64,000 bases of DNA from an uncultured Roseobacter sp. (GTDB taxonomy: Bacteria; Pseudomonadota; Alphaproteobacteria; Rhodobacterales; Rhodobacteraceae): assembly GCA_947488305.1 (NCBI GenBank), contig CANKZM010000003.1, forward strand, positions 580,815-644,814. The letters run 5' to 3'. The stretch's first letter is position 1, and the number at the start of each line of letters is the position of its first letter. Under the pieces are notes generated by a model. It ran no database searches, was not told the origin of the DNA, and saw only the letters and a program-made list of their open reading frames with translations. This document shows positions 36,365-45,849 of the stretch, piece by piece. The position numbers and the translations under genes are program-made.

Positions 36365-37051
36365 ATGGAAACATTACGCGATCCGAATGCAGTGCTCGAC
36401 CTGTCCGACCAGCAAATCCTCCAATCCGGACGGCAGCGAAATGTCTATTTGCTTCGGCCCGATGGATCCCTGCTGAAAGAGGGCACACAACCACTCGTCT
36501 TGAAAGTCCCGCGCTATCAGCACAAACATGCCAAACTGTCGCTTGGAAAACGCATCTTGCGCAAAATCCATCCCCAAAGCGCCTACCGCGTCATCACCAA
36601 GGAAGCCGACTACGTGAAGAAGGTGTCCGCATCAGAGCGTGGGCTGCCGATACCTGCTTTTGTGTCTTTCGTGGAAACAAATCAGGGGCGCGGTGTGCTT
36701 TGGGAAGCGATTTGCGATGAAAACGGCGATCTGGCCCCAACCCTCAACGACATCTGCAAGGCCGGCAAGGCCAACTCGGCCATTGGCCCCCTGAACGCAT
36801 TTGTCGCCTCATGTTTTGAGCAGCACATCGTGGCGCCCGACGTTCATGCGGGCAATTTGATACTGGTGCGGCGGGATGGTCAGGACAAATTCATTCTGGT
36901 CGATGGTTTTGGCGATCACCGGGTCATTTCGATCAGAGAGTTCTGGCCGCGCTATAACGCCAAAAGCCTCAACCGAAGCTTTTCGAAGATGGCGCGCAAA
37001 ACAGGGCTGTCTTACGACGAGACCTCCCGGCGGTTTGCGGTCCAGGACTAA
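36365..37051 (+). CDS. YrbL family protein
   Basis: A 228-residue protein resembling the YrbL (PhoP regulatory network) family, which has a degenerate protein-kinase-like fold. Visible are LKVPRY (beta-3 lysine-like), TKEADYVKKVSA, and VAPDVHAGNLILVRRDGQDKFILVDGFGDH near residue 160. In the last, DVHAGN resembles a catalytic loop and DGFGDH a DFG-like turn. No function is known for the family beyond regulation in enterobacteria. It stands alone and converges on the DUF2235 gene. Confidence 0.75.
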   Translation: METLRDPNAVLDLSDQQILQSGRQRNVYLLRPDGSLLKEGTQPLVLKVPRYQHKHAKLSLGKRILRKIHPQSAYRVITKEADYVKKVSASERGLPIPAFVSFVETNQGRGVLWEAICDENGDLAPTLNDICKAGKANSAIGPLNAFVASCFEQHIVAPDVHAGNLILVRRDGQDKFILVDGFGDHRVISIREFWPRYNAKSLNRSFSKMARKTGLSYDETSRRFAVQD

Positions 37052-37074
37052 ACTCGCCGTACTCTAATAGACGA

Positions 37075-38154
37075 TCAGACAGCTTTTCCGAACGCAAACC
37101 ATCGTCGCGCCGACGCGCGCTTGGACGCCCGTATCTCTACCGACTCGTGCACCCGCTCAGAGGCATCCTGCAGCGGTTTGCGCGCACGCCGTGTCAGAAA
37201 AAACCGCCCCTTGCCGCGAAACGTGCCGGAAGTGGGTGCCAGCGGGTCGCGCGGGAACCGGCTGGCCCAGCCATCGGGCAGTGGCAACCCAGCCGCCTGC
37301 GCCTTGCCGAGCACCCAGACCAGCGGGATATTAGACAAAGGGCGTGCGGCCTCAAATCCGCCAAGTTGTCCGCCCACATCGCCATGCGCGCCCGAAAACC
37401 ACACCTGCTCTACCCGCCCTGCATAGCCCTCCTTGGTGTTCCACATCACAGGACCATAGGCGACCCGTGTCTCATCAAGTGCAAGTGCATGATACCCTGC
37501 TTTCACATTGTGGCTGAGTTCGTGGTTGTGGAACGCATAGGCCTTCTCGCTGAGACGCCACAGCACGGGCATATTCAACCCGAGGGATTTTACCGTGTCC
37601 CAAACCCCGATCATCTCGATTTCAACGTCCTGCAGGCATTTCGCACGGGAAAACGCACGGGCCGCATCGCTGCTTTGCGTACATTCATAGTGTCGGTAGG
37701 CGTCGCGGATATTGCGTTCGGTTGCCCGCTGCGCCTTGAGCAAGCCGACCAGATCAATCATGCCCGCAAGACTGCGTACCGCATAGGCGCCGCGCGAATA
37801 GCCAAAGAGAAAAATGCGGTCACCCGGACGGTAGCGTGAGGCAAGATATCCGTAAGCGCGGCGGATTTGCCTGTTCAATCCCCGCCCGACCATGACATCA
37901 CGGGCAGACCGCCAATCCGTCCACTGCAGACCGGGTTCGTAGAAAATCGAAAGCTGTCCGCCCATTTCACGGCACAGACGGTAAGCTAGGCCAGCATTCG
38001 TTTCGCATCCCGGATCGAGCGACGACATTGTGCCGTCCAGGATGACGACATGGGTTACAGGGCCGCGACGGGGCCCAATATCCTGCGCTGGCCTGCGCCA
38101 AATCTTGCGGCGCAGCCATAACAGCGCTTTCTTATTCCGCCGCGATAGCCTCAC
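37075..38154 (-). CDS. Second DUF2235 alpha/beta-hydrolase-like protein
   Basis: A 359-residue DUF2235 protein with VVILDGTMSSLDPG near residue 35 and the nucleophile elbow GYSRGAYAVRSLAGMIDLVGL near residue 117. Farther on, GVWDTVKSLGL and WFSGAHGDVGG match the first copy at 5523-6653, so the two are paralogues of moderate similarity. Its start lies inside the 3' end of the CoxL-like gene (23-bp overlap), suggesting coupling. A basic N-terminal extension (MRLSRRNKKALLWLRRKIWRR) precedes the domain. No secretion genes are nearby. Confidence 0.85.
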   Translation of the reverse strand: MRLSRRNKKALLWLRRKIWRRPAQDIGPRRGPVTHVVILDGTMSSLDPGCETNAGLAYRLCREMGGQLSIFYEPGLQWTDWRSARDVMVGRGLNRQIRRAYGYLASRYRPGDRIFLFGYSRGAYAVRSLAGMIDLVGLLKAQRATERNIRDAYRHYECTQSSDAARAFSRAKCLQDVEIEMIGVWDTVKSLGLNMPVLWRLSEKAYAFHNHELSHNVKAGYHALALDETRVAYGPVMWNTKEGYAGRVEQVWFSGAHGDVGGQLGGFEAARPLSNIPLVWVLGKAQAAGLPLPDGWASRFPRDPLAPTSGTFRGKGRFFLTRRARKPLQDASERVHESVEIRASKRASARRWFAFGKAV

Positions 38155-40429
38155 TCTGCAACAACTCCCATACTTTCAGCGGTGTAAAGGGCATATCCAC
38201 CCTGCGCACACCGCTTTCCCAAAGCGCGTCCTGCACCGCATTCGCGACAGCGGCCAGCGCGCCGACCGTGCCCGCCTCGCCGCAACCCTTCATACCCATG
38301 ATGTTGGCGGTCGAAGGAACAGGCTCCGACGTAAAACTGATATTGGGGACGCCATCGGCACGCGGCAAGGCGTAGTCCATAAACGTTGCCGTGAGCAATT
38401 GCCCGTCATCGCTGTAAACAACATGCTCTGAAATCGCCTGACCAATGCCTTGCGCGACGCCGCCATGCACTTGCCCTTCTGCCAGCAACGGATTGATAAG
38501 ATGACCAAAATCATCAACGACGGTATAGCGTTCCACGGATACAACCCCTGTGTCAGGGTCAATAACTACCTCTGAAACATGGCATCCGTTGGGAAAACTG
38601 CGGGCAGGCAAAGTGATGCGCTCTTCGTGGGTCAGGAGATCGTCGCGCCCCTGCGCCCGGGCCAACTCGGCCACTTCCAGCATCGTAGGTGTCAGGTTCG
38701 ACCCCTCGGCGCGAAAGCGTTCATCATCAAAGCTGATCTCTGATGCCGGCACGCCCATTTCATCGGCCAGAAAGTCGGTGAAGGCCTCTTTGATGGCGCC
38801 AACCGTCGCCAATGTCGCGCTATTCTGCACCGTGACCGAGCGCGACCCCCCTGTGCCACCACCGGAGCTGATGCGGTCGCTATCGCCCTGAATGACAAGG
38901 ATCTGATCCGCCGGAACCCCGGTCTGATCGCTCAGGAACTGAGCATAGACAGTTTCATGCCCCTGCCCCGTGCTTTGCGTACCGACGTAGATGTTCACCG
39001 TACCGTCCTCGTTAAACTCAACCTTCGCGTTTTCTGAAGGATCACCCAAAATACTTTCGATATAGTAACACAAACCAAGGCCCCGCAGCAGGCCTTGCGC
39101 CTTGTCCGCTGATTTGCGTGCCGAAAACCCCGTCAGATCGGCCTCCACTTCGGCCCGGCGCAGCACCTTCTCAAAGTCGCCAACATCGTATGTTTCGCCG
39201 GTCGAGTTCTGATAAGGAAACTGGTCTGGTTTGATGAAATTGATCCGCCGCAACTCCAGAGGATCAACGCCAAGTTCACGTGCAGCACGATCCATCAATC
39301 GTTCTAGTACATAAATTGCTTCCGGGCGTCCCGCGCCCCGGTAGGCATCAACGTATGTGGTGTTTGTGAAGATACCTTCCACCCGCAACCAGGTCGACTG
39401 CACATCATAGACCCCCATCAAAATCCGACTGAAGAGCTGGGTCTGGATGAACTGAGCATACATGCTGTTATACGCACCGAGGTTGCATTTGGTATGCACA
39501 CGGTACCCGGTGATCTTGTTGTTCGCGTCAAAGGCAAACTCCGCAAGGCTGGTCAGATCGCGTCCCGCATTGTCGGTCAGCATCGCCTCCGTGCGTTCGG
39601 ACATCCACCGTACCGGTTGCCCCACAACGCGCGCCGCATGGGCGGCCAGCGCATATTCGGGGTAGGGAAATCCTTTCATACCAAAACCACCACCGGTATC
39701 GGGGTTCGTTACCCGCACATTTTCCGGATCGATGTTCAGGATCTTGGCAATCTCTGACTTTTGCACCCAGACGCCCTGCCCGCCCAGTGCCACATGCACC
39801 CGATCGCCAGTCCACTCGGCAAAACAGCCGCGAGGCTCAAGCGAATTCACAATGATACGATTGTCGGGTACATCCAGACTGACCGTGCGCGCAGCGGCGG
39901 CGAAGGCCGCCTCTGTTGCCGCCTCATCCCCAATGCCCCAGTCAAAGGCCACGTTGTCTGGCGCTTCGGGATGGATCATCGGTCCTCCCGCATCGACATC
40001 CAACTTGGCCGGCAAATCCTCGTAATCGAGCTCGATCAACTCTGCTGCATCACGGGCGGCCTCCAGCGTATCGGCAACGATAAAGGCTACAGGTTCACCC
40101 ACAAACCGCATTCGCTCCTCGGCCAGCACAGGGCGACGCGGACCTGCCCCCGTACTACCATCGCGGTTGTTGATCAGCGAGGCGGACATTGGCTCTGTGA
40201 TCCCCGCCCTATTCAAGTCTTCGGCCGTCAACACGGCACGCACGCCATCAGCATCGCGCGCATCTTTCACGTCCAAATTCGTGATTTTGGCGTGGGCTAC
40301 TGGCGCCCTGAATACAAAAGCAAAAAGCGCGTCTTCTGGTGCTATGTCATCGACGTACTGCCCGTGCCCTGTCAGAAAGCGGACGTCCTCGCTCCGTTTC
40401 ACCGGCTGTGATTTTCCGAACTTTTCCAT
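38132..40429 (-). CDS. Molybdenum hydroxylase large subunit, form-II CoxL-like
   Basis: A 765-residue protein of the xanthine oxidase/aldehyde oxidoreductase family molybdopterin subunit. The active-site loop reads AYRGAGR (near residue 345), the form-II CoxL signature, not the AYxCSFR of true aerobic CO dehydrogenase. The catalytic glutamate lies in MKGCGEAGTVGALAAVANAV near the end. The ATG at 40429 has GAGG 9 bases upstream and starts MEKFGKSQPVKR; the frame extends to 40474. The iron-sulfur and FAD subunits normally encoded alongside are absent from the neighbourhood. The substrate is unknown. Confidence 0.88.
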   Translation of the reverse strand: MEKFGKSQPVKRSEDVRFLTGHGQYVDDIAPEDALFAFVFRAPVAHAKITNLDVKDARDADGVRAVLTAEDLNRAGITEPMSASLINNRDGSTGAGPRRPVLAEERMRFVGEPVAFIVADTLEAARDAAELIELDYEDLPAKLDVDAGGPMIHPEAPDNVAFDWGIGDEAATEAAFAAAARTVSLDVPDNRIIVNSLEPRGCFAEWTGDRVHVALGGQGVWVQKSEIAKILNIDPENVRVTNPDTGGGFGMKGFPYPEYALAAHAARVVGQPVRWMSERTEAMLTDNAGRDLTSLAEFAFDANNKITGYRVHTKCNLGAYNSMYAQFIQTQLFSRILMGVYDVQSTWLRVEGIFTNTTYVDAYRGAGRPEAIYVLERLMDRAARELGVDPLELRRINFIKPDQFPYQNSTGETYDVGDFEKVLRRAEVEADLTGFSARKSADKAQGLLRGLGLCYYIESILGDPSENAKVEFNEDGTVNIYVGTQSTGQGHETVYAQFLSDQTGVPADQILVIQGDSDRISSGGGTGGSRSVTVQNSATLATVGAIKEAFTDFLADEMGVPASEISFDDERFRAEGSNLTPTMLEVAELARAQGRDDLLTHEERITLPARSFPNGCHVSEVVIDPDTGVVSVERYTVVDDFGHLINPLLAEGQVHGGVAQGIGQAISEHVVYSDDGQLLTATFMDYALPRADGVPNISFTSEPVPSTANIMGMKGCGEAGTVGALAAVANAVQDALWESGVRRVDMPFTPLKVWELLQSEAIAAE

Positions 40430-40638
40430 GGCTGGCATCCTCATTCTGGTTTGGCAGTGCGTTCCTGCGGACACTAGCGGCGCGAACGGTCTTGTCCAGT
40501 GACCTCGCAGAGAACTTCTCTTGCGGCTTCAGTCCGCAGAAGGAATGCTGCGATTTTCGCGACCAGCCCCTTGGTCGCAAACAGGATAGCCTCTTTAAAC
40601 GCCGTGCGGAATCATGGCGTATCGAACTGGAGTATATG

Positions 40639-41517
40639 ATGCCCGACCCCTTACCCCTTCTTGACGGTAAGCTTACCGAAACCCAGAAAATGCACTATTG
40701 GGAAGACGGGTATCTGTTTCCGTTGCAAGTGATCCCGAAGGACGAAGCCGCCGCGATGCGCGCGGAGTTGGAAGCGCTGGAGGCAGAGTATCTGGACGCT
40801 GACCTGCCATTGCCATTGGCAACGTATAAAAGGGTGAATTCTCATTGTGTCATGCCATTGGCACATCGGATCGGGTCAGACCCGCGCATTCTGGATGTGG
40901 TCGAGGGCGTTCTTGGCCCCGACATCATGATTTACGCAGTGGAGTTTTTTATCAAAGAACCCCGCACAAGCCAGATCGTTTCCATGCATCAGGACCTGAC
41001 GTATTGGGGCCTTGGGGCCGTAGACGGGCTGGTCACGGCGTGGTTGTCGCTCTCGCCCGCGACTCCTGCATCAGGTTGCATGGATTTCGTGCGCGGCTCT
41101 CACAAGAACGCGATCCTGCCGCATGAAGATACCTTCGACAAAAACAACCTGCTTTCCCGCGGGCAAGAGGTGAAGGTCGACGTGGCCGAAGAAGACAAGG
41201 TCCCGATTGAGATACATCCCGGTCAAATCTCACTGCATCACGGCTTGACGATTCACGGGTCGGGTCCAAACACCACAGACGATCGGAGGATCGCCGCCGT
41301 GATCCGCTACTGCACCCCCGAAATCAGCCAACAGGTTGCCGATGAGGACTATGCCATTCTGGCACGCGGCGAAGATCGCTTTGGAAACTTCAAATCCTTT
41401 CCCGCACCAACCGAGAATTTCGCCCCTTCTGCTCTCGCGCAATATGAAAACATCCGCAGGGCGCAAGCAAAATTCATGATGTCTGGCGCCAAGAAACAAG
41501 GAAGCCTTTACACATGA
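40639..41517 (+). CDS. Phytanoyl-CoA dioxygenase (PhyH) family Fe(II)/2-oxoglutarate oxygenase
   Basis: A 292-residue PhyH-family protein. The metal triad is visible as H117-x-D119 in SMHQDLTYWG and the distal H206 in HHGLTIHGSGPNTTDDRR, with the arginine of DDRRIAAVIRY expected to bind 2-oxoglutarate. The ATG at 40639 follows GGAG by 6 bases; the frame extends upstream without support. The gene overlaps the HD-domain gene by 4 bp. PhyH-plus-HD pairs include PhnY-PhnZ and TmpA-TmpB, which hydroxylate and then cleave phosphonates, so a phosphonate substrate is a reasonable hypothesis, not proven. Confidence 0.88.
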   Translation: MPDPLPLLDGKLTETQKMHYWEDGYLFPLQVIPKDEAAAMRAELEALEAEYLDADLPLPLATYKRVNSHCVMPLAHRIGSDPRILDVVEGVLGPDIMIYAVEFFIKEPRTSQIVSMHQDLTYWGLGAVDGLVTAWLSLSPATPASGCMDFVRGSHKNAILPHEDTFDKNNLLSRGQEVKVDVAEEDKVPIEIHPGQISLHHGLTIHGSGPNTTDDRRIAAVIRYCTPEISQQVADEDYAILARGEDRFGNFKSFPAPTENFAPSALAQYENIRRAQAKFMMSGAKKQGSLYT

Positions 41518-42113
41518 TCGACCATGTCAGCTTTACCCAGATGAAAGACGGCACCAAGGACGACTACGACTTTCTGACCGAGCACGAGATCGAATACACA
41601 AAAGGAACTGCAGATCGATTACTGAACGCGCTCGTAAGCCTCGATGAAAGCCTCTCGGGGTATCAGGTCACGCGCCTTGGCCATTCGCTGCAGTCGGCCA
41701 CGCGCGCTGAACGAGATGGCGCGGATACCGATTGGGTCGTCTCAGCTTTGCTTCACGACATCGGGGATATTTTCGCGCCGTACAACCACGATGAATATGC
41801 GGCGGCCATCCTGCGCCCCTTCGTACGAGAGCAATGCACCTGGGTTGTTGAAAAACACGGCGATTTCCAACTGGTCTATTACGGCCACCACGTTGGGGCA
41901 GACCCGCACAAACGTGATGCCTACAAGGGCCATGCCTATTTCGACGATTGTGCGCAGTTTTGCGAACGATGGGATCAGTCAAGCTTTGATCCAGCCTATG
42001 ACACCCTGCCGATCGAACATTTCGCACCCCTGGTGGATGAGGTTTTCGCTCGGACGCCCTATGACGGCGACGTGATCCGCCCCGGGGCCCGGGAACCCCT
42101 CGTGCGCAACTAA
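41514..42113 (+). CDS. HD-domain protein, candidate diiron oxygenase (PhnZ/TmpB-like)
   Basis: A 199-residue HD-domain protein. H57 in LGHSLQSATRA and H81-D82 in LLHDIGD are spaced as in HD oxygenases. H92, H115, H125/H126 and D154 could complete a dinuclear site. HD proteins of this kind next to a PhyH dioxygenase include PhnZ and TmpB, mixed-valent diiron enzymes that split hydroxyphosphonates to phosphate and a carboxylate or glycine-type product. It overlaps the PhyH gene, so both are made from one transcript. An ordinary phosphohydrolase is the alternative; no phosphonate transporter is visible. Confidence 0.8.
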   Translation: MIDHVSFTQMKDGTKDDYDFLTEHEIEYTKGTADRLLNALVSLDESLSGYQVTRLGHSLQSATRAERDGADTDWVVSALLHDIGDIFAPYNHDEYAAAILRPFVREQCTWVVEKHGDFQLVYYGHHVGADPHKRDAYKGHAYFDDCAQFCERWDQSSFDPAYDTLPIEHFAPLVDEVFARTPYDGDVIRPGAREPLVRN

Positions 42114-42155
42114 GTCCAACACAGGGCGGCGACCGGCCCCGAGGGGTGGGTGCAA

Positions 42156-42188
42156 AGCGCCCGCCCTATGAGGGCTGGGTCGGGCGCT
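42156..42188 (+). other. Strong GC-rich hairpin upstream of valS
   Basis: AGCGCCCG (42156-42163) and CGGGCGCT (42181-42188) are exact complements, and inside the loop CCCT-ATG-AGGG makes a nested stem. There is no T-run, so it is not a standard terminator. It lies 118 bases before the valS start and could be part of its leader or fold at the end of the HD-gene transcript. Confidence 0.4.
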
Positions 42189-42305
42189 GCCCGGCGATGC
42201 CAGGCGACAGCGGGCCCCCGCCCTGAGCAAAAACCCGCAAACGCCACCTTTCCCTTTCCTGCAGCGTCGGCTAGATCAACCGGCGACGGAATGAAGGGTA
42301 GAGCC

Positions 42306-45300
42306 ATGGCGCTGGACAAGACATTTGACGCAAAAGAGGCCGAAGACCGCCTCTATGCCGCATGGGAAAAAGCTGGAGCATTCAAGGCCGGGGCCAATGC
42401 CTCGCGCGAAAGCACCTTCTCTGTCATGATACCGCCCCCCAATGTGACGGGATCGTTGCACATGGGGCATGCCTTCAACAACACGCTACAGGACATTCTG
42501 GTGCGTTGGCACCGGATGCGCGGGTTCGACACGCTTTGGCAGCCAGGTACCGACCACGCAGGGATCGCCACGCAAATGGTCGTCGAGCGTGAGCTCGCCA
42601 AGACCAATCGCCGCCGCACCGACTTCAGCCGTGACGAGTTTCTCGATCTCGTGTGGGATCAGAAGAAAAAGTCGCGCGGCAATATCCGCAGCCAGCTGGA
42701 GCGCCTCGGGGCCTCCTGCGACTGGTCGCGCGAGGCCTTCACCATGTCGGGTGCGCCGGGTGACCCTGGTGATACGCCGGGTGGCCAGAACTTCCACGAT
42801 GCGGTCATCAAGGTCTTTGTGGAGATGTATGGGCAAGGTCTCATCTACCGTGGCAAGCGGCTGGTGAACTGGGATCCGCATTTTGAGACCGCGATCTCTG
42901 ACCTCGAAGTCGAGAACATTGAGGTCGACGGCCATATGTGGCATTTCAAATACCCGCTCGCGGGCGGTGCCACTTATGAATATGTCGAGAAAGACGAAGA
43001 CGGTAATGAGACCCTGCGCGAAACCCGCGACTACATCTCCATCGCCACGACCCGGCCTGAAACCATGCTGGGGGATGGCGCCGTTGCTGTTCACCCGTCA
43101 GATGAGCGTTACGCGCCAATTGTCGGTAAATTATGTGAAATCCCGGTTGGTCCAAAGGAACATCGGCGCTTGATTCCGATCATCACCGACGAATACCCCG
43201 ACCCCGATTTCGGCTCGGGTGCTGTGAAGATCACCGGCGCGCATGATTTCAATGACTACGAGGTCGCCAAACGCGGCGGCATCCCGCTTTACCGCCTGAT
43301 GGACACGAAGGGAGCCATGCGCGACGACGGGGCGACTTATGCCGAGGCTGCGGCAATTGCGATGGCCGTTGCCAAAGGCGAGAAGACCCTGAGTGAAGCT
43401 GAGGCCGATGCGGTCAATCTCGTGCCCGATGATCTGCGTGGGTTGGATCGTTTTGAAGCGCGTAAGCGGGTCGTACAACAGATCACCGCTGAAGGCCTCG
43501 CCGTCATGGTGCCCGCCACCGATGTGGACCCCGAGGATGCTTTCCTGCCCGTTGACGAGCCTTTCCTTGAGCCGCTTGTCGAGAACAAGAAGATCATGCA
43601 ACCCTTCGGCGACCGTTCAAAGGTCGTCATCGAGCCTATGCTCACGGATCAGTGGTTCGTCGAGACGTCCAAAATTGTGCAGCCTGCGATTGATGCCGTA
43701 CGCAATGGCGATGTCGCTATCCACCCCGAGCAGGACAAAAAGGTCTATTTCAACTGGTTGGAAAACATCGAGCCGTGGTGCATCTCGCGCCAGCTCTGGT
43801 GGGGGCATCAGATACCGGTTTGGTATGGGCTGAACATGTCGCTTATGGAAGGCAAGCTCGTTGCAGCTGGTCTCAAGCCCGACAGCAAGCCGGAAGACTG
43901 GGACGGCATCGATATTGGTGTCGAACTTGCGATGGACGGGTTGGTTCAGGCCGGAGAACACGCCAACTGTGCGCCGGACTTCGATACGGTAAGTGAGCGT
44001 TTCCTTGACGATTTGGCGGCCTTGCCAGCGCCTTTCAACCACGCGGGGATTATTGAAGTCGCGGGCAAGGATGCCGCGATCCGGGCCATGGCGGAAGGAT
44101 TGGCCAACTATGCCGCCTCTGACAATGACCCGACACAGCTGGTCTACCCAATTTGGCGGGACCCTGACGTCCTCGACACGTGGTTCTCCTCCGGCCTTTG
44201 GCCCATCGGCACTTTGGGCTGGACGGGCGATGCGGAGGCTGACGCGCAGAACGATGCGCTGCAGAAGTACTTCCCGACCTCCACGTTGATCACCGGCTTC
44301 GACATCATCTTCTTCTGGGTCGCCCGGATGATGATGATGCAATACGCCGTGGTCGGCCAGAAACCCTTTGATACTGTCTATGTTCACGCGCTGGTCCGCG
44401 ACGAGAAGGGCAAGAAAATGTCCAAGTCGCTGGGCAATGTGCTCGACCCACTAGAGCTCATTGATGAGTACGGCGCGGATGCGGTGCGCTTCACGCTCAC
44501 GGCCATGGCGGCGATGGGTCGTGACCTCAAGTTATCGACGCAACGCATTGCCGGGTATCGAAATTTTGGAACCAAGCTCTGGAATGCCTGCCGTTTCGCG
44601 GAAATGAATGACGTCTTCTCCGCTCGTGCCGAAGGTATCCCCTCGCCCAAGGCAGCCGTGAACAAATGGATCATTGGCGAGACTGCGAAGGTCCGGGAAG
44701 AAATTGACGCAGCCCTTGAGAACTACCGCTTCAATGATGCGGCAAGCGCGGCCTACGCTTTCGTCTGGGGCAAGGTCTGCGACTGGTATGTGGAGCTGTC
44801 CAAACCGCTGTTGCAGGACGCAGAGGACGACGCGGTTGCTACGGAAACCCGCGCGACAATGGCCTGGGTGCTGGATCAATGCATGATCCTGCTGCACCCG
44901 GTGATGCCCTTCATTACCGAAGAGCTCTGGGCCCAGACCGGTACACGCGCCAAAATGCTCATCCATGCGGATTGGCCCACCTACAAAGCAGCAGATCTTG
45001 TGGACCAAAAGGCGGACCAAGAGCTCAACTGGGTGATCCAGCTGATCGAGTCCATCCGTTCTGCCCGCGCGCAGATGCACGTACCCGCAGGGCTTTACGT
45101 GCCACTGATTGTGACCGAGATCGACGCTGCAGGCGAAACTGCCTGGTCGCGCAATGAAGCCATGATCAAACGGCTCGCGCGCGTCGAAGCACTGGAGCGC
45201 GCGGATGACTTCCCGAAAGGCACGGTGGCACTTGCCCTGCCCGGTGCATCTTTTGGCCTGCCGCTGGCAGAGATCATCGATATCGAGGAAGAAAAAGCCC

Positions 45301-45488
45301 GACTTGAAAAGTCATTGGGAAAGCTGGCCAAGGAACTCGGCGGTCTGCGCGGGCGTTTGAACAACCCGAAATTCATCAACAGTGCCCCCGAGGCGGTGGT
45401 CGAGGAAACCCGAGCCAATTTGGCATTGCGCGAAGAGGAAGACAGCAAGCTCAAGGAGGCGCTCGCCCGTCTGGCCGAATTGGGGTAA
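42306..45488 (+). CDS. valS: Valyl-tRNA synthetase
   Basis: A 1060-residue class I aminoacyl-tRNA synthetase. The HIGH-type motif is [16 protein letters not shown] near residue 42, with [14 protein letters not shown] after it. The editing (CP1) domain carries [17 protein letters not shown], and [13 protein letters not shown] near residue 705 is the KMSKS loop. The C-terminal coiled coil, ending residues 990-1060 ([30 protein letters not shown]), distinguishes ValRS from IleRS. I start at the ATG at 42306 (AAGGG upstream); an ATG at 42291 is possible. The DUF1992 gene follows after 9 bases. Confidence 0.97.
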   Translation: MALDKTFDAKEAEDRLYAAWEKAGAFKAGANASRESTFSVMIPPPNVTGSLHMGHAFNNTLQDILVRWHRMRGFDTLWQPGTDHAGIATQMVVERELAKTNRRRTDFSRDEFLDLVWDQKKKSRGNIRSQLERLGASCDWSREAFTMSGAPGDPGDTPGGQNFHDAVIKVFVEMYGQGLIYRGKRLVNWDPHFETAISDLEVENIEVDGHMWHFKYPLAGGATYEYVEKDEDGNETLRETRDYISIATTRPETMLGDGAVAVHPSDERYAPIVGKLCEIPVGPKEHRRLIPIITDEYPDPDFGSGAVKITGAHDFNDYEVAKRGGIPLYRLMDTKGAMRDDGATYAEAAAIAMAVAKGEKTLSEAEADAVNLVPDDLRGLDRFEARKRVVQQITAEGLAVMVPATDVDPEDAFLPVDEPFLEPLVENKKIMQPFGDRSKVVIEPMLTDQWFVETSKIVQPAIDAVRNGDVAIHPEQDKKVYFNWLENIEPWCISRQLWWGHQIPVWYGLNMSLMEGKLVAAGLKPDSKPEDWDGIDIGVELAMDGLVQAGEHANCAPDFDTVSERFLDDLAALPAPFNHAGIIEVAGKDAAIRAMAEGLANYAASDNDPTQLVYPIWRDPDVLDTWFSSGLWPIGTLGWTGDAEADAQNDALQKYFPTSTLITGFDIIFFWVARMMMMQYAVVGQKPFDTVYVHALVRDEKGKKMSKSLGNVLDPLELIDEYGADAVRFTLTAMAAMGRDLKLSTQRIAGYRNFGTKLWNACRFAEMNDVFSARAEGIPSPKAAVNKWIIGETAKVREEIDAALENYRFNDAASAAYAFVWGKVCDWYVELSKPLLQDAEDDAVATETRATMAWVLDQCMILLHPVMPFITEELWAQTGTRAKMLIHADWPTYKAADLVDQKADQELNWVIQLIESIRSARAQMHVPAGLYVPLIVTEIDAAGETAWSRNEAMIKRLARVEALERADDFPKGTVALALPGASFGLPLAEIIDIEEEKARLEKSLGKLAKELGGLRGRLNNPKFINSAPEAVVEETRANLALREEEDSKLKEALARLAELG

Positions 45489-45497
45489 ACTGTCCGC

Positions 45498-45827
45498 ATG
45501 AGCAAGTTTAGGGACCTCGTCGAACGGCAAATTGCCAAAACGCGGGCGGCTGGCGGCCTATCCGGGTTGAAGGGCGAAGGCGAGCCCCTGCCCGATCGCC
45601 CGGTCGAAACCACCGAGCAAGCGGCAATGTCGACAGGTATGCGGATTATGGCCGAAGCCGGTGTTCTGCCGGAGGAATTTGGGATCCGTCGCCAACTTGA
45701 TGAAGCGCGCAGCGCGGTTGCAAAAGCGAGGACCGAAGACGGAAAGAAAGAGGCGATGGCGCGGGTTGCCGATCTTGAGTTGCGCTACAACATCGCCCGT
45801 GAGGCGCGACAAAAGTTCATGTCCTGA
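45498..45827 (+). CDS. DUF1992 protein
   Basis: A 109-residue DUF1992 protein (the DnaJC28 conserved domain). The phrases FRDLVERQIAKTRAAGGLSGLKGEGEPLPD and VLPEEFGIRRQLDEAR are family hallmarks. It is predicted to be largely helical, with no enzymatic motif. It follows valS by 9 bases on the same strand and is probably cotranscribed. Function unknown. Confidence 0.9.
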   Translation: MSKFRDLVERQIAKTRAAGGLSGLKGEGEPLPDRPVETTEQAAMSTGMRIMAEAGVLPEEFGIRRQLDEARSAVAKARTEDGKKEAMARVADLELRYNIAREARQKFMS

Positions 45828-45849
45828 GAACGCCGGTTAGACGGCACTC

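Noticed and set aside
38132..40429. True aerobic CO dehydrogenase (CoxL form I)
   Set aside because: The active-site loop is AYRGAGR, not AYxCSFR, and the small and medium subunit genes are missing.
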